Of a stretch of 64,000 nucleotides of DNA, positions 57,730 through 64,000 are shown piece after piece. Origin of the DNA: UBA2336 sp964404445. GTDB lineage: Bacteria > Bacteroidota > Bacteroidia > Cytophagales > Cyclobacteriaceae. The stretch is taken from assembly GCA_964404445.1 (NCBI GenBank), contig CAYOJW010000002.1:558001-622000 (forward strand), in the 5' to 3' direction. Each line of letters begins with the position of its first letter. Positions within the stretch are counted from its first letter, which is position 1. The notes under the pieces were generated by a model. The model did not search any database. It saw only the letters and a list, made by a program, of their open reading frames with translations, and was not told where the DNA came from. A program made the translations under genes and the position numbers.

Positions 57730-60651
57730 ATGAAAAAAACACACATTTTATTTCTTCTTGCTGTAATAACCTTCCCGGCATGGGCGCAAACACCTAAAGG
57801 GAACGGTAAAATTTCCGGGCAGGTGATTGATGCCGAAACCAACCAGCCGGTAGAATTTGCCAACATTGTGCTGACCGATGTAAAAGCCGCAAAAACCGTA
57901 GATGGCGCTATGTGTGACCTGGAAGGGAAATTCGCCCTCACCAAAGTGGCCGAAGGAACCTATACCTTATCCGTTACATTTATCGGCTACGAAACCAAAG
58001 TAATTGAAAACCTCGTGATCGGTGATAAAAAAACCGACATCGACCTGGGGAAAATAAGCCTGAGCACTGGTGCAAAAGTATTAAACGAAGTAGTGGTAGA
58101 AGGCCAGCGTGAACTCATTGAAGAAAAAGTTGACCGCACCGTATATAATGCCGAACAGGATGCCACTACCCGTGGCGGTGATGCCAGCGATGTATTGAAG
58201 CGCGTGCCCATGTTATCGGTAGATATGGACGGTAACGTATCCATGCGCGGCAACTCGAACATTACCGTGCTCATTAACAATAAACCCTCTACGGTAATGG
58301 CCAGCAGCATTGCCGATGCTTTAAAGCAAATCCCGGCCGATCAGATTAAAAGCGTAGAGGTGATCACCTCGCCTTCCGCCAAGTACGATGCCGAAGGTTC
58401 GGCAGGTATTATCAACATCATCACTAAAAAGAATACGTTACAGGGCGCTACACTAAACATTAACGGAGGCATTGGCTTGCGCAGTTCCAACTTAGGACTA
58501 AACGGAAATTACCGCAAAGGCAAAATGGGCTTTTCATTAGGCGGCTTTGGAAGAACAAGCTATAACGTAAAGGGGAGTTTTAGGAATGAAACCAGCACAC
58601 TCATAGATGATGGAGGAACGAGTGATCCAAGCGATGATGTTTGGTTTTCTACCGGTCAGTTTGCCGATACCCGCAGAAACGATTTGAACGGCCGTTACAC
58701 ATTAGGATGGGATTACGATATTAATGAGCGCAACTACCTGGCAGCATCGGTACGGTTTGGGGTAAGAAATGGTAACAACTATCAGGATCAGATTACGAGA
58801 GAAACTCCTATTGGAAATATTGTGCAGGTTTGGGACTCAAAAACTGCCGACAAGTCAAACAACATTGATGTAAGTTTAGATTATACCAAAACCTTCGAGA
58901 AACCTCAACGTGAACTGAGCTTTGCAACCCAGTTTAGCCGTAACAACCGTAACAATAATTTTTATAACAGTTATTACAACACGGCCAGCATCATTGACAG
59001 CCTGGGTAAAAACGTAAACACAAGTTTTAACCAGGAAATTACCGCACAATTAGATTATCAAACCCCTATTAAGGATAATCAAATGCTGGAAATTGGTGCA
59101 AAGAATATCGCACGAAAGGTATCCAGCGATTACAATACATTTTATGGGTATCCGGGCGGGGCGTATATTGAAGACACGCAACGTCAAAACAATAGCAATG
59201 CACTTAACTACGACCAAAATGTAACTTCGGGGTACGTTTCTTATACGCTTACTACTAAAAATTCAATCAGTGTTAAGGCCGGTACACGCTACGAATACAC
59301 TATTATAAATGCAAGTTTACGTGTACCTAACCCGGAGTTAGACAATCCCGAAATCCCATCGTACGGTGTACTTGTACCCAGTCTTAACCTTTCTAAGAAA
59401 TTAAAGAATGGCAATACTGTAAAACTTGCATATAACCGAAGGATTCAACGGCCGTCAATACAATTCTTAAACCCTAACCGCCAGGCATCAAACCCGTTAT
59501 ATCCTACACAGGGTAATCCTAACCTCGATCCTGAGTACACCAATAATTACGAGATCGGGTACAGTTCGTACATCAAAAATGTTACACTTAATCTTTCCGG
59601 GTTTATGCGTAACACAAGGGGCTCTATCCAGAGTTTCCGAGAAGTGCTTGCGGCAGATACCATCCTCACAACCTACAGGAATATGGGAAAAGAAGACGCC
59701 TACGGTATTAGCATTTTTACAGGTGTGAACATCGGTGGTAAATTTACCCTGAATGGCGGTGGCGATATTTATTATGCAGACCTGAATAACAACAAACAAG
59801 GCGAAGAAGCCGCCAGTAACAGCGGTTGGGTTTGGAGCGGACGGATGTTCGGTAATTATTCTTTACCGAAAGACTGGGCTATACAGTTCTTCGGTTTCTA
59901 CCGGGGCAATCGTATAAACCTGCAAGGCTCGCAAGGCGGTTTCGGAACGTACAGCATGGGCTTGCGCAAAGAGTTTAATGAGAAGAAGGCAAGCATCGGT
60001 CTTGCGGCTGAAAACTTCTTTACCACGTCCATGAAAATCAAAAGCGAAACAAACACACCAACCATCGAACAACGCAGCGTAAACACTATGCGCAACATGA
60101 GCGTGCGCGTTACATTCACCTACCGCATCGGTAAAATGGGCTTCGATAACCAACAGCGCCAGCGCAAAAGAAAATCGATTAACAATGACGACATGAAAGA
60201 TGGCGGTGGTGGAGGAAACGATATGGACGACCAAAACAACATGGGCGGACAAGGCGGCCAGCGTGGCGGAAACAACGGATCGTTTAACACAAACAATGTA
60301 AACGCCCTGCCCGATTCTGCCTTAGTAGCTGATGTACACGCTATCGTAGATGCTGCCGGAACCTGGTCGTACACCATCGAATCGCCTCAAGGCGCCAACA
60401 CCGGCACATTCGAAATCAAAAAAGAGGGCAATGTATATAGCGGCAGCATTACAAATGCCCGTACCAATACAGCAACACCGTTTGAAACGGTAACGGTTAA
60501 CGGCAACGAGCTTACCGCTACTTACACGATGAGTTTTGGAGGCAACACCGTACCGGTTACACTAAAAGGTATTATTACGGAGAATAGCTTTGTTGGCAAT
60601 GCCAGTTTCGGGCAGTTCAGAACTACTCCGATTAAGGCAACAAAAAATTAA
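57730..60651 (+). CDS. TonB-receptor-like outer-membrane beta-barrel protein with extra C-terminal domain
   Basis: This 973-residue outer-membrane protein starts at ATG 57730 (MKKTHILFLLAVITFPAWAQ signal); the frame begins six codons earlier at a GTG. Residues 25-105 are a carboxypeptidase-regulatory-like domain (GKISGQVIDAETNQPVEFAN), followed by a plug (DVLKRVPMLSVDMDGNVSMRGNSNITVLINNKPSTVM, about 130-230) and a barrel of the OMP_b-brl_3 type up to about residue 805 (VRVTFTYRIGKMGF). Beyond the barrel comes a Gly/Asp/Asn-rich linker (about 820-855) and a final beta domain of about 100 residues (GTWSYTIESPQGANTGTFEIKK...). Proteins of this family normally end with the barrel, so the C-terminal addition is unusual. 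The ligand is unknown. Confidence 0.88.
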   Translation: MKKTHILFLLAVITFPAWAQTPKGNGKISGQVIDAETNQPVEFANIVLTDVKAAKTVDGAMCDLEGKFALTKVAEGTYTLSVTFIGYETKVIENLVIGDKKTDIDLGKISLSTGAKVLNEVVVEGQRELIEEKVDRTVYNAEQDATTRGGDASDVLKRVPMLSVDMDGNVSMRGNSNITVLINNKPSTVMASSIADALKQIPADQIKSVEVITSPSAKYDAEGSAGIINIITKKNTLQGATLNINGGIGLRSSNLGLNGNYRKGKMGFSLGGFGRTSYNVKGSFRNETSTLIDDGGTSDPSDDVWFSTGQFADTRRNDLNGRYTLGWDYDINERNYLAASVRFGVRNGNNYQDQITRETPIGNIVQVWDSKTADKSNNIDVSLDYTKTFEKPQRELSFATQFSRNNRNNNFYNSYYNTASIIDSLGKNVNTSFNQEITAQLDYQTPIKDNQMLEIGAKNIARKVSSDYNTFYGYPGGAYIEDTQRQNNSNALNYDQNVTSGYVSYTLTTKNSISVKAGTRYEYTIINASLRVPNPELDNPEIPSYGVLVPSLNLSKKLKNGNTVKLAYNRRIQRPSIQFLNPNRQASNPLYPTQGNPNLDPEYTNNYEIGYSSYIKNVTLNLSGFMRNTRGSIQSFREVLAADTILTTYRNMGKEDAYGISIFTGVNIGGKFTLNGGGDIYYADLNNNKQGEEAASNSGWVWSGRMFGNYSLPKDWAIQFFGFYRGNRINLQGSQGGFGTYSMGLRKEFNEKKASIGLAAENFFTTSMKIKSETNTPTIEQRSVNTMRNMSVRVTFTYRIGKMGFDNQQRQRKRKSINNDDMKDGGGGGNDMDDQNNMGGQGGQRGGNNGSFNTNNVNALPDSALVADVHAIVDAAGTWSYTIESPQGANTGTFEIKKEGNVYSGSITNARTNTATPFETVTVNGNELTATYTMSFGGNTVPVTLKGIITENSFVGNASFGQFRTTPIKATKN

Positions 60652-60655
60652 TTAT

Positions 60656-60687
60656 CCATAGCCACGGGTTTAAACCCGTGGCTATGG
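60656..60687. repeat. 32-bp perfect palindrome between converging genes
   Basis: CCATAGCCACGGGTTT is followed directly by its reverse complement AAACCCGTGGCTATGG, without a loop. It lies 4 bp after the stop of the outer-membrane protein and 2 bp before the end of cutC. It has no T-run, so it is not a classical terminator, although such hairpins can also slow or stop transcription. Confidence 0.75.
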
Positions 60688-60689
60688 AA

Positions 60690-61421
60690 TTATAAAATAC
60701 TCCTGATTTTCCGGATCACCTCCGGGTCTGCCGTACGCAGTTTGTACTCTGTTCCTCCGGCTGAACCCATGCCCGCGATCTGCGGATTTTGATAATGCAT
60801 TTCACTATCCGCGTAAGCGACAGCCGAAAAATGGATTTCGTTAACACCTGCTTGTTTCACCAGGTCTGTTACGTTTTCGAAATTAACACCCGAACCCGCC
60901 ATGATGGCAATCCGTCCATCGGCACGCTTTACAAGTTCGGCAATAAGCGCAGCACCATCCGGAGCGATGGCCTGATGGCCAGAGGTAAGAATGCGGTCGA
61001 AACCAACTTCAATACAATCTTCCAGCGCTTCAAAGGGATCGCGGGTCATATCAAACGCACGGTGACAGGTAACTTTTAACGGCCGTGCCTTATCAATTAA
61101 TTCTTTACATCTTTTTTTATCGATTGTGCCATCGGCATTCAGTATGCCAAACACAACACCATCGGCACTCAGTTTCTGGCACTGCATGATGTCACGTTTC
61201 ATGGCGTGATACTCGTACGTGGAATACAAAAAATCACCGCCACGCGGACGAATCATCACATACAAATCCATACTTACCTGTTGCCGCACAACTTCGATCG
61301 TCCCAAACGATGGTGTTGTGCCGCCCTCGCCCGGATTATCGCACAATTCAATGCGGTCGGCTCCACCCTCTTGCGCACGAATGGCCGACACTATGTTATA
61401 TACAACAATTTCAATAGTCAT
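60690..61421 (-). CDS. cutC: CutC family protein
   Basis: This cytosolic TIM-barrel protein of about 243 residues matches CutC: MTIEIVVYNIVSAIRAQEGGADRIELCDN, GGTTPSFGTIEVVRQ, IRPRGGDFLYS, VTCHRAFDMTRDPFEALEDCIEVGFDRILTSG and MAGSGVNFENV. CutC was linked to copper homeostasis, but that link is disputed. I set the start at ATG 61421 (MTIEIVVYN) since ten extra codons upstream overlap the previous gene and are not conserved in the family. It begins two bases before the end of the glycosylasparaginase gene upstream, so both may be one transcript. Confidence 0.93.
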   Translation of the reverse strand: MTIEIVVYNIVSAIRAQEGGADRIELCDNPGEGGTTPSFGTIEVVRQQVSMDLYVMIRPRGGDFLYSTYEYHAMKRDIMQCQKLSADGVVFGILNADGTIDKKRCKELIDKARPLKVTCHRAFDMTRDPFEALEDCIEVGFDRILTSGHQAIAPDGAALIAELVKRADGRIAIMAGSGVNFENVTDLVKQAGVNEIHFSAVAYADSEMHYQNPQIAGMGSAGGTEYKLRTADPEVIRKIRSIL

Positions 61422-61422
61422 G

Positions 61423-62394
61423 TTACGGGAAATAGCTTGATGCTTTAACAACTACGTGGTTTTTATCGGGCGTTGTGAGGGTGTATAAAAATGTATTGGT
61501 TGTTGAATACGCTCCTATCTCGCCATCTTTCGATAAGGCTAAGAACGCTACGTTCAACTCTTTGGCTTTGTCGCCCTGTTTTTTTATTACACGCTTTACG
61601 GCTTCTTCGCACGCCTGTTGTGGTGTGCGTCCGTGCCGCATGAGTTCAACTACGGTATGGCTTCCGGCAATACGGATCATCTCTTCGCCTACCCCGGTAG
61701 CGGTGGCTGCACCAATCTCTCCATCGACATATAATCCCGCACCAATAATGGGCGAGTCGCCAACGCGACCGTGCATTTTATAGGCCATGCCGCTGGTGGT
61801 ACACGCGCCCGACAGTTTACCGTTTACATCTAACGCCAACAGCCCGATGGTATCGTGGCCAAGTTTAAAAATGTTGTGATCGGGCTTATACTCCGATTTC
61901 TTCAACCACTCCTTCCACATCTTTTCGGCATGATCGGTTAACAGGTTTTCTTTTTTAAAGCCGTTATCCAACGCGAATTTTTCGGCACCTGCACCTACGA
62001 TCATCACGTGCGGTGTTTTTTCCATCACCATGCGTGCGATGGAAACCGGGTGCTTAAACCCTTGCACGAATGCTACCGATCCGCAATTACCCTGATCGTC
62101 CATGATACAGGCATCGAGCGTAACGTTGCCTTCGCGGTCGGGCAACCCTCCGTAGCCTACCGATGTATCTTCGGGATCAGCTTCGGCCACGCGACCGCCC
62201 TGTTCAACGGCATCTAACGAACGGCCTCCGGCTTTCAGCACGTTCCATGCAGCGGTGTTTGCCCCAACATTAGGCCATGTAGAAACGATGATGGGTTTGT
62301 TTTCAATTAATTTACCCAAACCAAAGGTTTGTTGAAGCGGGAGCATAACTGCGCCCAGCGTAGTTAATCGTAAAAAATCTCTGCGGTTTGCCAT
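61423..62394 (-). CDS. N4-(beta-N-acetylglucosaminyl)-L-asparaginase (glycosylasparaginase), exported
   Basis: This 323-residue Ntn-hydrolase removes asparagine from glycosylated amino acids. MANRRDFLRLTTLGAVMLPLQQTFG is a Tat-like signal (RRDFL). It matures by self-cleavage before a threonine, here in GHDTIGLLALDVNGKLSGACTTSG, which agrees with the HDTIG motif of the flavobacterial enzyme. Other family features are WPNVGANTAAWNVLKAGG, the metal- or substrate-binding region GYGGLPDREGNVTLDACIMD and VGDSPIIGAGLYVDGEIGAATATGVGEEMIR. It overlaps or abuts cutC downstream, but the two are functionally unrelated. Confidence 0.93.
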   Translation of the reverse strand: MANRRDFLRLTTLGAVMLPLQQTFGLGKLIENKPIIVSTWPNVGANTAAWNVLKAGGRSLDAVEQGGRVAEADPEDTSVGYGGLPDREGNVTLDACIMDDQGNCGSVAFVQGFKHPVSIARMVMEKTPHVMIVGAGAEKFALDNGFKKENLLTDHAEKMWKEWLKKSEYKPDHNIFKLGHDTIGLLALDVNGKLSGACTTSGMAYKMHGRVGDSPIIGAGLYVDGEIGAATATGVGEEMIRIAGSHTVVELMRHGRTPQQACEEAVKRVIKKQGDKAKELNVAFLALSKDGEIGAYSTTNTFLYTLTTPDKNHVVVKASSYFP

Positions 62395-62431
62395 GATGTG
62401 ATATTGGTGCTCCGAAGGTAGTATTCCTATC

Positions 62432-62490
62432 CGGGATTTATAATGTGGAACGACAGATAAAATTAGATTTGCAATCTAACGGATTATAAA
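62432..62490. repeat. Degraded REPIN-like palindrome pair, left copy
   Basis: GGGATTTATAATGTGG is followed by AACGACAGATAAAATT, the perfect palindrome TTAGATT-TGC-AATCTAA (62463-62479) and GGATTATAAATC. The order and the core AACGACAGATAAAATT match the copy at 62935-63028, though palindrome arms have diverged. Confidence 0.6.
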
Positions 62491-62512
62491 TCAGGAGCAG
62501 TATGTGATTATG

Positions 62513-62881
62513 TCAAAATTCGATTCTAACACCACCTGATGGAACAAAAATCGCTATCAATATGATGCAGATAATACCACCTATCAAGAAGTACTTCAAT
62601 CTACTCCGCGTCTTCGTCACAAATCTATTAAAACCCTGATCCTCGTATAATGCTGGAAAGTCATCTCTGTCGGGAAAAAACTCCAAGTAATTAAAGAATC
62701 CATGATATCGGTCATAGAGTAAGTCGTAGTCAGATTTCGACAAAACGCCTCTGTCTTTGAAGTCATCAATGAATCGCCTTAGCTTGAAAATCCGCCATTT
62801 ATTGATGGTGATCAAAGAAATCCAATGAATAGGAGTTGACACTGCTATTAATAAATAGAAAGTCTTTAATGTGGTGCTCAT
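62513..62881 (-). CDS. Small two-helix membrane protein of unknown function
   Basis: I do not recognise this gene. I set the start at ATG 62881 (MSTTLKTFYLLIAVST), giving about 122 residues; the frame extends to another ATG at 62920. The first hydrophobic stretch covers FYLLIAVSTPIHWISLITI, a charged middle part follows (KLRRFIDDFKDRGVLSKSDYDLLYDRYHGFFNY) and a second membrane segment is YFLIGGIICIILIAIFVP near the end. Palindromic REPIN-like repeats stand on both sides. It may be a passenger of these repeats or a normal gene. Confidence 0.5.
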   Translation of the reverse strand: MSTTLKTFYLLIAVSTPIHWISLITINKWRIFKLRRFIDDFKDRGVLSKSDYDLLYDRYHGFFNYLEFFPDRDDFPALYEDQGFNRFVTKTRSRLKYFLIGGIICIILIAIFVPSGGVRIEF

Positions 62882-62934
62882 TTGTATTCTTGTATTAAGT
62901 TCTAATGTCAATCGAACCATTTACTGCTTCTCCT

Positions 62935-63028
62935 GTTCGACATTTGTAATGTCGAACGACAGATAAAATTGGGTTTGTAATTCAACGTAAACCCTAATCA
63001 TCTTGGTTCGGAATTACAAATTCCGAAC
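62935..63028. repeat. REPIN-like pair of palindromes in inverted orientation
   Basis: GTTCGACATT and AATGTCGAAC around TGT (62935-62957) form a perfect 10-bp stem. A second, GTTCGGAATT and AATTCCGAAC around ACA (63006-63028), is perfect too and differs only in a few inner bases and in loop orientation. They are separated by 48 bases containing GACAGATAAAATTGGGTTTG. Two closely similar palindromes facing each other are the hallmark of REPIN elements. Confidence 0.75.
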
Positions 63029-63057
63029 AGTACGAAATTCCTAACAGTACGGTCTTC

Positions 63058-64000
63058 TCAAATTTGTCTGGGCAACGTAAAGTAAAATTTAGTTCCTTTC
63101 CCAAACTCACTTGTTACGTGCATTTGCCCTCCGTGCTTTTCAACAAAATTCTTACTGAACAATAATCCAAGCCCTGAACCTTTCTCTCCGCTTGTACCCA
63201 TTGAACTGTTCCGTTGGCCGCGAATAAAAAGTTGGCCAAGCTGTTCCGGTGTCATGCCCACACCGGTATCGGCCACACTGATTTCAATCATATTACCGGT
63301 TATTGCTTTCGCTGATATTGAAATCTCTCCGTTTTCGGTAAACTTGTTCGCATTGGCTATAAGGTTTCTCAAAACGGAATGTATCATATTCTTGTCGCAC
63401 ATAACCGTATAGTTTGTATCGATCGAACTGATTATTTTATTATTCTTTCCTTCCGATATGATCGTTTCGTCTATGATCGTGTCATCCACTAAATCGAATA
63501 ATGAAATGGGTGTTTTTTTAAATCCACCTTCTGAAATCTGAGAGCTACTCCATTCGAGCAAATTGGTTGCTAAATTATTTACAAGTTTAAGCGTGGTTTT
63601 GATTTTCGGAAAATGTTCTACAATACGCTCTGCCGGAACCTGGTATTTATCATGCAACGAAAACAAACCTATCAACGAATTCAACGGGCTTTTTACATCA
63701 TGGCTTATGACTGAAAACAACTGATACAGTTCTTCTTTGCGCCTGATTTCATCATCAATGTTCAGGAATGCAACAAATTGTGTAGGCCCAAAAAGTGAAG
63801 CCTTTACTTCATACCATATATACCCTCTGTTTTTTGTAAAAAGTAGCGTCTTCTTCGACACAAAATCCTGCCCTGTGTTTACAGCATCACTTACTAATTT
63901 TGTCCATTCATCTTTTATTGATTGAGCATATTCTCTGTCGGGGTAAACGGTTGAAAACCAATCTTCAAATGTTGGTATTTCTTCGATGGTATATCCAAGT
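63058..64000 (-). CDS. PAS-domain sensor histidine kinase, 5' end beyond the window
   Basis: This gene is cut by the window edge: the frame is open to base 64000. The visible protein has a PAS-like part (LGYTIEEIPTFEDWFSTVYPDREY ... NRGYIWYEVKASLFGP), a HisKA helix with the phosphoacceptor H in FSVISHDVKSPLNSLIG, and an ATPase domain with N (LIANANKF), G1 (VADTGVGM), and G2 (GTSGEKGSGLGLLFSKNFVEKHGG). Text after the PAS domain has EIRRKEELYQ, a typical PAC end. No membrane segment is seen in the visible part, so it may be cytosolic or have sensor parts further upstream. Its partner regulator is not in the window. Confidence 0.92.
   Translation of the reverse strand, partial: LGYTIEEIPTFEDWFSTVYPDREYAQSIKDEWTKLVSDAVNTGQDFVSKKTLLFTKNRGYIWYEVKASLFGPTQFVAFLNIDDEIRRKEELYQLFSVISHDVKSPLNSLIGLFSLHDKYQVPAERIVEHFPKIKTTLKLVNNLATNLLEWSSSQISEGGFKKTPISLFDLVDDTIIDETIISEGKNNKIISSIDTNYTVMCDKNMIHSVLRNLIANANKFTENGEISISAKAITGNMIEISVADTGVGMTPEQLGQLFIRGQRNSSMGTSGEKGSGLGLLFSKNFVEKHGGQMHVTSEFGKGTKFYFTLPRQI

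Noticed and set aside
60656..60687. Calling the 32-bp palindrome a standard intrinsic terminator
   Set aside because: There is no T-run on either strand and no loop, so a classical terminator is not supported.

Overview
The window reads as a chromosomal segment of a member of the Bacteroidota, most likely a Cytophagales-type bacterium (the order is an inference). The support is: TANNTTTG-type minus-7 promoter boxes, one with a correctly spaced TTTG box before rpmE2; leaders that are A/T-rich and lack Shine-Dalgarno motifs; TonB-dependent receptors with N-terminal carboxypeptidase-regulatory domains; the alternative bacterial GlmU; MacB/FtsX permeases ending in a Bacteroidota-style NPVKSLR tail; a PafA-type phosphatase; and a WG-repeat protein. 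There is no prophage, conjugative module, CRISPR array or rRNA operon. Most of the DNA is ordinary housekeeping sequence with small accessory pieces between genes.

Region by region: 0-9 kb holds hutI, an outer-membrane protein, a TonB receptor divergent from a DtxR/MntR-type regulator across a perfect 14-bp palindrome, a periplasmic-binding-protein-like gene and guaA. 9-18 kb holds a peptidase-S74 (tail-fibre chaperone) surface protein, typA, an rRNA-type methyltransferase, a RelE/ParE-type toxin-antitoxin pair behind a 36-bp palindrome, a TrmH-family methyltransferase and an FtsX-type permease. 18-30 kb holds a VOC protein, yifB, an ABC exporter beside a Wzi/RemB-like porin, rpmE2, alternative glmU, a membrane protein of unknown function, the DNA polymerase III delta-prime subunit, a lipoprotein peptidyl-prolyl isomerase and an RmlD-like reductase. 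30-44.8 kb holds a HepT/MntA pair, an amino-acid permease, PafA, a WG-repeat protein, a TPR-like protein, a lone response regulator, ALDH7, a Do-type protease, Hsp20, an ABC-F protein and tRNA-Asn. 44.8-55.7 kb holds an M16 peptidase pair, a winged-helix/creD cluster, a VapBC pair, pruA, a YjjG-type nucleotidase and an ArsR regulator. 55.7-64 kb holds proline tRNAs around a GIY-YIG gene, tRNA-Ala, a large outer-membrane protein, cutC, a glycosylasparaginase and a PAS histidine kinase cut by the window edge.

Functional themes are amino-acid catabolism (hutI, pruA, ALDH7, glycosylasparaginase, permease), envelope biogenesis and surface display (TonB receptors, Wzi/RemB, exporter, glmU, CreD, S74 protein), metal control (DtxR-type, CutC) and translation (rpmE2, typA, ABC-F, RNA methyltransferases, four tRNAs).

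The least explained signals are non-coding. A roughly 100-bp leader able to form a long hairpin with a conserved tandem G-A/A-G internal mismatch stands before two unrelated secreted-protein genes. A 331-bp unit made of a truncated tRNA-Pro copy plus a GIY-YIG nuclease gene lies directly before an intact tRNA-Pro. REPIN-like paired palindromes flank a small membrane-protein gene. A tRNA-Pro carries a genomically encoded AGG anticodon. Coordinates, motifs and alignments were read by eye; no database search was run.
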